The notes under the pieces were generated by a model. It did not search any database. It saw nothing but the letters and a program-made list of their open reading frames with translations, and had not been told where the DNA came from. From the NCBI RefSeq assembly GCF_036345255.1, contig NZ_CP107783.1:5626001-5690000 (forward strand): 64,000 nt of DNA. The letters run 5' to 3'. The position numbers and the translations under genes were made by a program. Shown one piece after another: positions 53,750 to 62,349 of this stretch. The DNA comes from Streptomyces sp. NBC_00569 (GTDB taxonomy: Bacteria; Actinomycetota; Actinomycetes; Streptomycetales; Streptomycetaceae). Position 1 is the stretch's first letter; each line of letters starts with the position of its first letter.

Positions 53750-54541
53750 GTGACCGAGGCGGGGACCGAGGCCGGTGCGCCGGCCGTACGCGTGAAGGAC
53801 CTCTGGAAGGCGTTCGGCCAGAGCGTCGCCGTCGCGGGGATCGATCTCGCCCTTCCCGCGGGCAAGTTCATCGGCCTCGTCGGGCCGAACGGCGCGGGAA
53901 AGACGACCACCCTGTCCATGGTCACCGGACTGCTCCGGCCCGACCGGGGAGCGGTCGAGGTCGTCGGCCACGACGTGTGGCGGGACCCCGTCGAGGTGAA
54001 GGCCCGCATCGGCGTGCTCCCCGAGGGCCTGCGCCTGTTCGAGCGGCTCTCGGGGCGCGAACTGCTCGCCTACACGGGCAGGTTGCGCGGTCTGCCGGGC
54101 GCCGAGGTCGACAAGCGCGCCGCCCAGCTCCTCGACGTGCTCGACCTCTCCGGGGCCCAGCACAAACTCGTCGTCGACTACTCGACCGGCATGCGCAAGA
54201 AGATCGGGCTCGCCGCCGCGCTCCTCCACAACCCCGAAGTCCTCTTCCTGGACGAGCCGTTCGAGGGCGTCGACCCGGTCTCCGCGCAGACCATCCGCGG
54301 CGTCCTGGAGCGCTATACCGGCTCCGGGGCGACCGTCGTCTTCTCCTCCCACGTCATGGAGCTCGTCGAGTCGCTCTGTGACTGGGTCGCCGTCATGGCC
54401 GCCGGCCGCATCCGCGCGCAGGGGCCCCTCGCCGAAGTGCGAGGCGACGCGCCCTCCCTCCAGCAGGCGTTCCTCGAACTCGTCGGCGCGAACAGCCGCG
54501 ACACCACCTCCGACCTGGACTGGCTGGGAGGCGGCCGGTGA
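53750..54541 (+). CDS. ABC transporter ATP-binding protein
   Basis: 263-residue ATPase. Walker A GPNGAGKTT (about 45-53), signature YSTGMRKKIGLAAALL (LSGGQ replaced by YSTGM, usual in ABC-2 type exporters), Walker B EVLFLDEPFEG and switch His in SSHVMEL. It pairs with the permease downstream, whose start overlaps its stop by GTGA. Substrate unknown. GTG start. Confidence 0.92.
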   Translation: MTEAGTEAGAPAVRVKDLWKAFGQSVAVAGIDLALPAGKFIGLVGPNGAGKTTTLSMVTGLLRPDRGAVEVVGHDVWRDPVEVKARIGVLPEGLRLFERLSGRELLAYTGRLRGLPGAEVDKRAAQLLDVLDLSGAQHKLVVDYSTGMRKKIGLAAALLHNPEVLFLDEPFEGVDPVSAQTIRGVLERYTGSGATVVFSSHVMELVESLCDWVAVMAAGRIRAQGPLAEVRGDAPSLQQAFLELVGANSRDTTSDLDWLGGGR

Positions 54542-56121
54542 CCACGACGACCGTCACGCTGGTCCGCCTCAAGCTGGCGCTCCTGCGCAACGGCCTGCGC
54601 GGGTCCACGGGCCGCCGCGCCGCCTACATCGCCACGCTCGTCGTCGTGCTCCTCGTCGCGGCGCTCCAGCTCATCGGCCTGATCGCCCTGCGCGGCAGCA
54701 CGCACGCGGCGACGCTCTGCGTCATCCTCACCGCCGTACTCGCCCTCGGCTGGGCGGTGATGCCGCTCTTCTTCCCCTCCGGCGACGAGACCCTCGACCC
54801 GACCCGCCTCGTCATGCTCCCGCTGCGTCCGCGCCCGCTCGTGAGGGGCCTGCTCATCGCGTCCCTCGTCGGGATCGGCCCCCTGTTCACGCTCTGCCTC
54901 GCGGTCGGAGCGGTGATCGCGCTGGCACACGGGGCGGCCGCGGCTGCCGTCGCGGTCCTGGCCGTCGCCCTCACCCTGCTCACCTGCGTCGCCCTCGCCC
55001 GCGCCGTGGCCGCCGCCAACATCCGGCTGCTCACCAGCCGCAAGGGACGTGACCTCGCCGTCCTCAGCGGGCTCGTCATCGCCGTCGGCGCACAGGTCGT
55101 CAACTTCGGTGCGCAGAAGCTCGGTTCGTCAGGCGGCCTCGGGGCGCTCGACCCGGCGGGCGAGGTGCTGGCCTGGATCCCGCCGGCGTCCGCGATCGGC
55201 GCCGTCGACTCGGTCAGCCAGGGCTCGTACGGCGTCGCGGCGGCCCGCCTCGTCCTGTGCGCGGCCGCCCTCGCCGGACTCCTGTACGCCTGGCAGCACG
55301 CCCTGACCCGCCTCATGACGTCCCCCGACGGCTCCACGCTCCAGGCCGCCGAACCCACCCGCCGCAGGCGCACGTCCCGCGGCCCCCGCCTTCTGCCCGA
55401 CGGCCGCACGGGCACGGTCATGGAGCGCGCCCTGCGCTATGTGTGGCGCGACCCGAAGACGAAGGCGGCCTGGGTGACGTCCCTCGCCATCGGCCTGATC
55501 GTGCCGGTCTTCAACGCGCTCCAGGGCACCGGCTCCATCTACTTCGCGTGCTTCGCCGCCGGAATGCTCGGCATCCAGATGTACAACCAGTTCGGGCAGG
55601 ACACCTCGGCGTTCTGGATGGTCGCCATGACCATCTCCTCGCCGCACGACGCCTATGTGGAACTGCGTGGCCGCGCCCTCGCCCTCCTGACGATCACCCT
55701 GCCGTACGCGACGCTGGTCACCGTCGTCACGACGGCGATGCTCGGCGACTGGCGGGCCCTGCCCGAGGTCCTCGGCCTCTCCTTCGCGCTGCTCGGCGCG
55801 ATGCTCGCGACCGGCGCCTGGTCGTCGGCCCGTTTCCCGTACTCGATCCCCCAGGAGGGCTACAAGAACGTCGCCCCGGGGCAGGCGGGCCTCGCCTGGA
55901 TATCGATCTTCGGCGGGATGGTCGCGGCGGCCCTGCTGTGCGCCCCGGTCATCGCCGTCGCGATCTGGCTGCACGTGTCGGGCGCCGAGTCCGCGACCTG
56001 GCTGCTGCTGCCGGTCGGGGCCGCGTACGGAGCGGGGATCACCCTGGCGGGCCTGCGCCTGGCCGCCCCGCGCACGGCGGCCCGGCTGCCGGAGATCCTC
56101 GCGGCGGTCAGCAAGGGATGA
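54538..56121 (+). CDS. ABC transporter permease
   Basis: 527-residue membrane protein with about 12 helices, starting VTTTTVTLVRLKLALLRNGL. Long hydrophobic stretches (YIATLVVVLLVAALQLIGLI; VLTAVLALGWAVMPLFF; GLVIAVGAQVVNFG) alternate with a cytoplasmic Arg-rich loop (TRRRRTSRGPRLL). It forms an exporter with the ATPase upstream. Size is consistent with a half-duplicated ABC-2 permease. Substrate unknown. Confidence 0.85.
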   Translation: MTTTTVTLVRLKLALLRNGLRGSTGRRAAYIATLVVVLLVAALQLIGLIALRGSTHAATLCVILTAVLALGWAVMPLFFPSGDETLDPTRLVMLPLRPRPLVRGLLIASLVGIGPLFTLCLAVGAVIALAHGAAAAAVAVLAVALTLLTCVALARAVAAANIRLLTSRKGRDLAVLSGLVIAVGAQVVNFGAQKLGSSGGLGALDPAGEVLAWIPPASAIGAVDSVSQGSYGVAAARLVLCAAALAGLLYAWQHALTRLMTSPDGSTLQAAEPTRRRRTSRGPRLLPDGRTGTVMERALRYVWRDPKTKAAWVTSLAIGLIVPVFNALQGTGSIYFACFAAGMLGIQMYNQFGQDTSAFWMVAMTISSPHDAYVELRGRALALLTITLPYATLVTVVTTAMLGDWRALPEVLGLSFALLGAMLATGAWSSARFPYSIPQEGYKNVAPGQAGLAWISIFGGMVAAALLCAPVIAVAIWLHVSGAESATWLLLPVGAAYGAGITLAGLRLAAPRTAARLPEILAAVSKG

Positions 56122-56140
56122 CGCGTGCCGCGGCGCGCCG

Positions 56141-57457
56141 TCACATCCTGCTGAGCGACGCCGTCGCGTAGAGGACGTCGTGGATCGCCTCGCGGTCGCC
56201 GTCCTGTCCTGCGGCCGCCTCCTCCGGGGTGACGTGACCGGCCGCCAGACGGCAGAACTCGACGCCGTCCAGGGCGACATGGGCCACCTCGTGCTCCGCC
56301 GAGCCGACCGCGCCGGGGGAGTCCAGGGAGATGAGCCACTCGCCCCCGCCCGCCCCCTCGACCTCGAGGCGCAGGGTGCGGCCCGGCGCGCCCGCGGCGA
56401 CGAGTCCGCGGGCCGGTGCGGCGAGGCCCGCACGGCGGCGCCCCGCGAGGGAGTCGGGCAGGAGCCGGGCCGCCAGGTCGATCATGCGGTTCAGATGGCG
56501 GGGCGACGGCGGCTCGTACGGGTAGTCCACCGCCTCCGCGATGTCCTCGGCGTGCACCCAGCACTCGAAGGCGCGGTCCAGCATCGAGTCGCGCAGCGGC
56601 AGTGTGAAGTCCCCGTACGGGACCGCCAGCTGCCCGGAGGTGCGGGTGCGGCCCGTGGAGCCGCTCGGGTCGGCGGCGAACGACACCGTGCGGATCACGG
56701 CGTGCGACTGCTCGCGCCAGGGGCCGCGGACGGCGCGGGTGGGCGGGAAGTGAGAGGCCTTCCAGAACGTCTCCGTGCGGCTCTCCGGGGTGCGGCGCTC
56801 CTCGGGTGCGACGCCGAACAGCGGGTCGTCGAGACCGAGTGCGACGGCGACGAGGCCGTCCACGCTCATCAGGTGGGTGAGCACCCCGGCGACGGTCGTC
56901 TTGCGGCTGACCCGGTCGTCGCCCTCGTACCAGCGAAGCCGTATGGGCGCGTGCCACTCGGAGTCGCCGATGTCCTGGAGCAGGGCGTCGAGGCGGGCGG
57001 TCTCCGCGTCGTACGGAGCGGCCCACTCGGGGACCGGGATGCGGGGCGGACGCCGGGTCAGGCAGCCTTCGAGGACGCGGGAGCGCAGCATCGGGTCGAG
57101 GTCGAGGCTCTCCTCGGAGTGCAGCAGGCCCACGGCGTCCCGCAGCCGCAGCGCCTCCTCGGCGCACGGGCCGCAGCCGCCGAGGTGCACCTCCACGGCG
57201 ACGCTCTCCTCGGCCGAGCACGCGGCCAGCGCCCACGCGCCGAGGAGGGACTTGAGGACGCGGTGCTCCAGGACGAGCGGCTCGGGGACGTGGTCCGGCA
57301 GCGGGCGCCCGGTGTCCTCCACGGACGAGCGCGGCGTCGGTATCCGGGCGCTCGCGGCGGCGTCGGAACGGCCGGTGCCCTCGGGCTCCCCGGAGCCGTC
57401 ACGGTTGTCGGGGTGGTCGGGCTGTTCGGCGTTGCCGAAGGGGTTGGGCCCGCTCAC
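56141..57457 (-). CDS. zf-HC2 anti-sigma-like protein fused to a maleylpyruvate-isomerase fold
   Basis: 438 residues. The N-terminal third contains HLGGCGPC (about residue 91), the HxxxCxxC zinc motif of zf-HC2 anti-sigma domains, in a helical region. The C-terminal part (about 150-420) is the DinB-like mycothiol-dependent isomerase fold (VAGVLTHLMSVDGLVAVALG; RAFECWVHAEDIAEAVDYP). Its GTG overlaps the TGA of the sigma factor gene, so it is likely the partner that restrains it. No transmembrane helix, so a soluble anti-sigma; redox control by thiol is a guess. Confidence 0.8.
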   Translation of the reverse strand: MSGPNPFGNAEQPDHPDNRDGSGEPEGTGRSDAAASARIPTPRSSVEDTGRPLPDHVPEPLVLEHRVLKSLLGAWALAACSAEESVAVEVHLGGCGPCAEEALRLRDAVGLLHSEESLDLDPMLRSRVLEGCLTRRPPRIPVPEWAAPYDAETARLDALLQDIGDSEWHAPIRLRWYEGDDRVSRKTTVAGVLTHLMSVDGLVAVALGLDDPLFGVAPEERRTPESRTETFWKASHFPPTRAVRGPWREQSHAVIRTVSFAADPSGSTGRTRTSGQLAVPYGDFTLPLRDSMLDRAFECWVHAEDIAEAVDYPYEPPSPRHLNRMIDLAARLLPDSLAGRRRAGLAAPARGLVAAGAPGRTLRLEVEGAGGGEWLISLDSPGAVGSAEHEVAHVALDGVEFCRLAAGHVTPEEAAAGQDGDREAIHDVLYATASLSRM

Positions 57458-58041
57458 AGCGCCCTCCCGTGTCCGGGAGATCCCGGCGGGGTGCCGGAGG
57501 CGCCGCTGTCGTGCGCCGTGGACAGGAGCTGGAGGCCGAGGCGCAGGCGGCGGCGTGCCTCGTCCTCGGTGACGCCGAGGTCGACGGCGGTCTGGCGGTA
57601 GTCCCTGCGCTGGAAGTACGCCAGTTCGAGCGCGGCGCGCAGCGGGGCGGGCATCGACGTGACGATGTAGTCGGCGCGGGCGGCGGCGGAGGCGTGCCGC
57701 ACCCTGCGCTCCAGGTCCTCCGTGGTGCCCTCGCCGCTGCGGACGAGCGCGGCGGACTCGGTCTGGCGCAGGCGGTGGACCGCGCGCCGGTGGGTCAGCG
57801 TGGCGATCCAGGAGCGCAGCGGACCCTGCTTGGGGTCGTACGCGTCGGGGTTCTCCCAGACGTGGGTGAAGACGTCGCGCGTGATGCGGTCGGCCGCGGC
57901 CTCGTCACCGAGCACGCGGTGCGCGAGCCCGTGCACGAGTGACGCGAAGCGGTCGTACAGCTCGCCGAGCGCGGCGGCCTCCCCGTGCGCGAGCCGCTGC
58001 TGCATCCTCCGGTCCCACCGGGTCGGAGTCTCCTTGGCCAT
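57454..58041 (-). CDS. ECF RNA polymerase sigma factor
   Basis: 195 residues. Sigma region 2 runs LGELYDRFASLVHGLAHRVL to PLRSWIATLTHRRAVHRLRQ (promoter -10 binding); region 4 is MPAPLRAALELAYFQRRDYRQTAVDLGVTEDEARRRLRLGLQLL (-35 binding). No region 1 or 3. The stop overlaps the zf-HC2 gene. Group not determined. Start ATG 58041. Confidence 0.9.
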   Translation of the reverse strand: MAKETPTRWDRRMQQRLAHGEAAALGELYDRFASLVHGLAHRVLGDEAAADRITRDVFTHVWENPDAYDPKQGPLRSWIATLTHRRAVHRLRQTESAALVRSGEGTTEDLERRVRHASAAARADYIVTSMPAPLRAALELAYFQRRDYRQTAVDLGVTEDEARRRLRLGLQLLSTAHDSGASGTPPGSPGHGRAL

Positions 58042-58320
58042 GCGGCCCCCTCACCGTGTGCCTTCCCTCGAATGTAGTCGGACCCGCCGACAACGCATGT
58101 GTCTTTGCGGCAAAGGTCGACCTGCCCGGATGCGGATGGTAAGGAGACGGTCACGATGCGCGGACCTTTGGTGCCGAGAGCGACCCAAAATCCGATCACT
58201 TGGGTCTTAACCGGGCCATATGTGATACGCCTGCAGTGGTGTTTCAGCACCTCGCGGTCGGGCAGCCGCGAAAGAAGACAACCGTAAGCAGAGGTTCCGG
58301 ATCAACGAGAGGCGTGGCAC
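58042..58320. other. upstream region of sigma factor and STAS genes
   Basis: 279 bases. GGCAAAGGTC (58109) and GACCTTTGGTGCC (58164) form a partial inverted repeat. TTGGGT at 58200-58205 followed 17 bp later by TGATAC is a possible promoter. A 43-codon frame from ATG 58156, with AAGGAG upstream, lacks other support. Confidence 0.4.
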
Positions 58321-58695
58321 GTGACGCTCAGGGTGACCGAGGGACAGCAAGGCGGCTGGGCCGTCGTGCGGGTGTCGGGCGAGATGGATCTCGCCACCTC
58401 ACCCGCGCTGCGCCAGCAGGTGCACGACGCGGTCGCGGACGGCCGGCACAGCCTCGTCCTCGACCTCTCGCAGGTCCTCTTCTGCGATTCGAGCGGGGTC
58501 GGCGTGCTGATCGCGGCCCGCCGTCTGATGCGTTCCTGCCGTGGCGAGCTCCGGCTGATCCTGCCCGCCAAGGGGGCCGAGGACGGCTCGCACGTCAACC
58601 GCGTCCTGTCGGCGCTCGGCGTGCGCCGCCTCTTCGAGGTGTACCCGGACGTGCTGACCGCCGTGAACGACGAGGCGGCGCCCCTCTCGGCCTGA
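58321..58695 (+). CDS. STAS domain anti-anti-sigma factor
   Basis: 124 residues, single STAS fold: VRVSGEMDLATSPALRQQVHDAV and LVLDLSQVLFCDSSGVGVLI. The phosphorylatable Ser is the first Ser of DSSG (S57), as in SpoIIAA/RsbV/BldG. It would bind an anti-sigma kinase until phosphorylated. No kinase lies within reach. GTG start; the conserved order DSSGV confirms function. Confidence 0.9.
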   Translation: MTLRVTEGQQGGWAVVRVSGEMDLATSPALRQQVHDAVADGRHSLVLDLSQVLFCDSSGVGVLIAARRLMRSCRGELRLILPAKGAEDGSHVNRVLSALGVRRLFEVYPDVLTAVNDEAAPLSA

Positions 58696-58866
58696 CGCAC
58701 ACCCGTGTGTCCGGGCGGCCGGACACGGAAGTTGTTGCGGAATTTCCCCGGTCTTGGCACAAGCGTCGCTGTGAGGGCCCCCGGCGCCGCTCCACGACGT
58801 ACGCTCCCTGGCGAGAGGACGGGCAGGACCCGTACCACCACCGATGCGAGAGGCGGCCGAGGGGAC

Positions 58867-59394
58867 ATGGACCACGCCGAGAGCACCGATCACGCCGAGT
58901 ACGAGCGCAGGATCGCTGCCCGGTTCGCCGGCTTCGACCAGGACGGCAACGGCTACATCGACCGCGAGGACTTCGTGACCGCGGCCAAGGGCCTGCTTGC
59001 CGAGTTCACCACGACGGCGCGCTGCGACAAGGGCCAGGCGCTCTACGCGGGCGCCGAGGCCTTCTGGCAGGGCATGGCCGGCATAGCGGACGTGGACGGT
59101 GACCAGCGCGTCACGCGCGAGGAGTTCGTGACGGGCGCGGTGAAGCGGCTGCGGGACAACCCGGAGCGGTTCGCGGAGATCGCCCGCCCCTTCCTGCGGG
59201 CCGCCATCGCCGTCGCGGACCAGAACGGCTCGGGCCTCACCCCGGCGGGCGCGGAGCGCGTCCTGCGCGTCCTCGGCGTCGACCCGTCCCTGGTGGGCCC
59301 GGTCGCCGCCGCGCTGGACGCGGACGGCGACGGGCGGATCTCCGAGGAGGAGATCGTCACCGCCTTCGCCCACTACTTCACCGTTTCGGAATAG
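58867..59394 (+). CDS. EF-hand calcium-binding protein (calerythrin-like)
   Basis: 175 residues. Loops DQDGNGYIDRED (about 25), DVDGDQRVTREE (about 77), degenerate DQNGSGLTPAGA (about 119) and DADGDGRISEEE (about 154) make four EF-hands, three of them with good Ca ligands. Calerythrin/CabD-like proteins act as calcium sensors or buffers in the cytoplasm. ATG 58867 was chosen with GAGGGGAC before it. It overlaps the convergent CoA ligase by 17 nt. Confidence 0.88.
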   Translation: MDHAESTDHAEYERRIAARFAGFDQDGNGYIDREDFVTAAKGLLAEFTTTARCDKGQALYAGAEAFWQGMAGIADVDGDQRVTREEFVTGAVKRLRDNPERFAEIARPFLRAAIAVADQNGSGLTPAGAERVLRVLGVDPSLVGPVAAALDADGDGRISEEEIVTAFAHYFTVSE

Positions 59395-60958
59395 CGTTCG
59401 CCGGGCTCGTGCCCGCATAGCGCTCGCGCAGCTTGTACTTGAGCACCTTGCGCAGGGTGTCGTTGCGCGGAAGGGCGTCCACCAGCTCCAGCTGCTCCGG
59501 CAGCTTGTGCGTGGACAGCCCTTCCGACCGCAGATGGGACGCCATCGCCTCCAGGGTCAGCGGCTCGGTGCCGTCGCGCTGGACGACGACCGCGCACACC
59601 CGCTCGCCGCGCTCGGGGTCCGGGAGCCCGACGACCGCCGCGTCACCCACGGCGGGGTGCGCGTGCAGCAGGTCCTCGATCTCCTTCGCGGAGATGTTCT
59701 CGCCCTTGCGGATGATGATGTCCTTGGCCCGCCCGGTGAGCACCAGATGCCCCGTGTCCCTCACGTGCCCGAGGTCGCCGGTGACGAGGAACCCGTCGCC
59801 GGCGAAGGCGGCCGCCGACTGCACGGGGTCCAGATAGCCCTGGCAGACGGCCTCCCCGCGCAGCCTGACCTCGCCGTCCACGCCGTACGGGACCTGCTTG
59901 CCGTCCGCGTCCGTCACCCGGATCTCCATGCCCTCGGGGGGCCGTCCCTCCGTCGTGGCGAGGTTCTCCGCGGTGTCGTCGGGGGCACCCATCGTGATCA
60001 TGGGGACCTCGGTCATGCCGTATCCGTGGGTGAGCTGACAGCCCATCTCCCGTACGACCGCGTGGTAGATCTCGGGCGGCTTGGGCGCGCCGCCGCCCGC
60101 GAGGAGCCGCAGCGTCGGGACGATCGGGTCCGCCGGGGACTTGCGCTGTTCGGTCAGGAACATCGAGTAGAAGGCCGTGGAGCCGCCCGCGACGGTGACC
60201 CCGTGGCGCCGGTAGCCGTCGAGCGCGTCCGGCAGCGCGAACTGCTCGAACATCACCGCGGGGAACCCGTACAGGAGCAGCATGACCGTGTAGTCGGGGC
60301 CCGCTATGTGCGCGAAGGGGAACGCCATCGAGCCGACGTCGGACGCCGACAGGTGCAGGGCGTGCGCGAGGCAGGAGCCGCCGGCGATCAGTGAGCGGTC
60401 GGTGTGGAGGACGCCCTTGGGGTCGGAGGTCGTGCCGGAGGTCCAGTAGATCCAGCGCACGGACGTGCCGTCGGAGGGCGGGGGCGGCAGTACGGACGGG
60501 TCGCCGTCGGGCAGCGTGTCGTACGCCTCGAAGATCCCGCGTGCGCCGAGGCGCCGGGCCATCTCCGTGTGGTCGAAGCCGCGCCACACGCCCGGGGTCG
60601 CGAAGAACTCGGCCTTCGACTCGCGCAGCGCGAAGCCGACCTCGCGGTCCCGGTAGAAGGGGATGACGGGGGACTGGACGGCGCCGATGCGGGCGAGGGC
60701 GAAGGAGAGCAGCGCGGTCTCGATGCGGGTCGGGAGCTGCCAGGCGACGACCGTGCCGGGGCGTACGCCCATGCCGTACAGGCCGGCGGCGACCCGCTCG
60801 CCGCGGTCGCGCAGCTCGCCGAAGGTCAGGCGCCGGTCGTCCTTCGCGTCGGGGGCGGACTGGATCAGCACGGGAGTGTCGGGGGTGAGGGCGGCGCGGC
60901 GCTCGATCAGCTCCCAGAGCGTCCCGGCGGCGCCCAGGGCGTGTGCGGTGTCGTTCAC
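59378..60958 (-). CDS. AMP-dependent acyl-CoA synthetase/ligase
   Basis: 526 residues, ANL superfamily. P-loop YWTSGTTSDPKGV (about 170-182), YGMTEVPM (A5), TGDLGHVRDTGHLVLTGRAKDIIIRKGENI (A7-A8) and the catalytic Lys within PRNDTLRKVLKYKLRE. The GTTSDPKGV variant and the length resemble cyclohexanecarboxylate or steroid-side-chain CoA ligases (FadD3-like). It activates a carboxylic acid. Divergent from the amidohydrolase/acyl-CoA dehydrogenase genes, with operator-like sites between. Confidence 0.88.
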   Translation of the reverse strand: MNDTAHALGAAGTLWELIERRAALTPDTPVLIQSAPDAKDDRRLTFGELRDRGERVAAGLYGMGVRPGTVVAWQLPTRIETALLSFALARIGAVQSPVIPFYRDREVGFALRESKAEFFATPGVWRGFDHTEMARRLGARGIFEAYDTLPDGDPSVLPPPPSDGTSVRWIYWTSGTTSDPKGVLHTDRSLIAGGSCLAHALHLSASDVGSMAFPFAHIAGPDYTVMLLLYGFPAVMFEQFALPDALDGYRRHGVTVAGGSTAFYSMFLTEQRKSPADPIVPTLRLLAGGGAPKPPEIYHAVVREMGCQLTHGYGMTEVPMITMGAPDDTAENLATTEGRPPEGMEIRVTDADGKQVPYGVDGEVRLRGEAVCQGYLDPVQSAAAFAGDGFLVTGDLGHVRDTGHLVLTGRAKDIIIRKGENISAKEIEDLLHAHPAVGDAAVVGLPDPERGERVCAVVVQRDGTEPLTLEAMASHLRSEGLSTHKLPEQLELVDALPRNDTLRKVLKYKLRERYAGTSPANAIPKR

Positions 60959-60986
60959 TGCTCCCCCTCGGAAAGACAGACCGTAC

Positions 60987-61001
60987 CTGACGGATAGTCA
61001 G
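60987..61001. promoter_or_regulatory. CTGAC-N5-GTCAG palindrome
   Basis: CTGACGGATAGTCAG, 29 nt upstream of the CoA-ligase start on its strand. Resembles TetR operators of acyl-CoA catabolic genes in actinobacteria. Confidence 0.5.
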
Positions 61002-61030
61002 ATCGTGCGGAGAGCGTAGAGCGCTGCGCC

Positions 61031-61059
61031 TTGTCGGTCCAGGGGTGCGGGGCTAGCCT
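61031..61059 (+). promoter_or_regulatory. promoter of the amidohydrolase operon
   Basis: -35 TTGTCG (61031-61036), 17-bp spacer, -10 TAGCCT (61054-61059); start of transcription near 61066, inside the operator at 61064. Confidence 0.6.
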
Positions 61060-61063
61060 GCTA

Positions 61064-61080
61064 TCTGACGACCCATCAGA
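61064..61080. promoter_or_regulatory. TCTGA-N7-TCAGA palindrome over the transcription start
   Basis: TCTGACGACCCATCAGA. The right half CCATCAGAAAC recurs at 61109-61119 with a further CTGTCAG (61119-61125), a possible second weak site. A repressor here would block the promoter at 61031. Confidence 0.5.
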
Positions 61081-61138
61081 AACAGCGCCAGAAGCAGCGT
61101 CGCACACGCCATCAGAAACTGTCAGGTGAGGGGACACG

Positions 61139-62338
61139 ATGGACCCGATGGAACTGCCCCGGATCATCAGCGTCGACGACCATGTGATCGAGCCCGCGCA
61201 CCTCTTCTCGACCTGGCTTCCGGCGAAGTACCGGGACCGGGGGCCGCAGCCGCTCACCGCCGGGATCGGCGAGCTCGCCTACGTGGCGGGCAAGTACCAG
61301 ATCACCATGGACCCGGACGGGCCACCGACGGACTGGTGGATCTACGAGGACCTGAAGTTCCCGTACAAGCGCAACATCGCCGCCGTCGGCTTCGACCGCG
61401 ACGACATGACCCTCGAAGGCATCACACGCGCGGAGATGCGACGCGGCTGCTGGGACCCGAAGGCCCGCCTCGCGGACATGGACCTCAACCATGTCGAGGC
61501 CAGCCTCTGCTTCCCCACCTTCCCGCGCTTCTGCGGCCAGACGTTCGCCGAGGCCAAGGACAAGGAGGTGGCGCTCGCCTGCGTGCGCGCCTACAACGAC
61601 TGGATGGTCGACGAGTGGTGCGGCGACAGCGGGGGCCGCCTCATCCCGCTCTGCATCATCCCCCTGTGGGACATCGACCTCGCCGTCGCCGAGATCAGGC
61701 GCAACGCCGCGCGCGGCGTCAAGGCCGTGACGTTCTCCGAGATCCCCACCTATCTGGGGCTCCCGTCGATCCACTCCGGCTACTGGGACCCGTTCTTCGC
61801 CGTGTGCCAGGAGACCGGGACGGTCGTCAACATGCACATCGGCTCCAGCTCGCAGATGCCCGCCGCGTCCCCCGACGCCCCGCCCGCCGTGCAGGCCTCG
61901 CTCAGCTTCAACAACGCGATGGCGTCGATGATGGACTTCCTGTTCTCCGGGGTCCTGGTGAAGTTCCCGACGCTCAAACTCGCCTACTCCGAAGGCCAGA
62001 TGGGCTGGATCCCGTACGCCCTGGAGCGCGCGGACGACGTCTGGGAGGAGCACCGGGCCTGGGGCGGGGTGCGCGACCTCATCCCCGAGCCGCCGTCCAC
62101 GTACTACTACCGCCAGATGTTCTGCTGCTTCTTCCGCGACAAGCACGGGGTGGCGTCCCTCGACGTCGTCGGCCGGGACAACGCGACCTTCGAGACGGAC
62201 TACCCGCACGTCGACTCGACCTTCCCGCACACCAAGGAGGTCGCCCTCGACCATGTGAAGGGCCTCGACTCCGAGACGGTCTACAAGCTCATGCGGGGCA
62301 ACGCGATCCGCATGCTCGACCTGGACCTCGACAGGTAG
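61139..62338 (+). CDS. amidohydrolase family protein
   Basis: 399 residues of the amidohydrolase 2 (ACMSD/LigY-like) fold. IISVDDHVIEPAHLF supplies the HxH-like metal start (DDHVIEP), NMHIGSSSQM the next ligand, and FETDYPHVDSTFPHTKE the last Asp/His. It likely acts on a ring or beta-keto acid in the same catabolic cluster as the neighbouring ligase and dehydrogenases. ATG 61139, leader about 70 nt with the operator near the transcription start. Confidence 0.82.
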   Translation: MDPMELPRIISVDDHVIEPAHLFSTWLPAKYRDRGPQPLTAGIGELAYVAGKYQITMDPDGPPTDWWIYEDLKFPYKRNIAAVGFDRDDMTLEGITRAEMRRGCWDPKARLADMDLNHVEASLCFPTFPRFCGQTFAEAKDKEVALACVRAYNDWMVDEWCGDSGGRLIPLCIIPLWDIDLAVAEIRRNAARGVKAVTFSEIPTYLGLPSIHSGYWDPFFAVCQETGTVVNMHIGSSSQMPAASPDAPPAVQASLSFNNAMASMMDFLFSGVLVKFPTLKLAYSEGQMGWIPYALERADDVWEEHRAWGGVRDLIPEPPSTYYYRQMFCCFFRDKHGVASLDVVGRDNATFETDYPHVDSTFPHTKEVALDHVKGLDSETVYKLMRGNAIRMLDLDLDR

Positions 62339-62349
62339 CGGGCCGCGCC

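Noticed and set aside
58156..58287. 43-codon frame with AAGGAG upstream before the STAS gene
   Set aside because: No recalled homologue, contains a rare TTA codon and mixed composition; more likely leader sequence.
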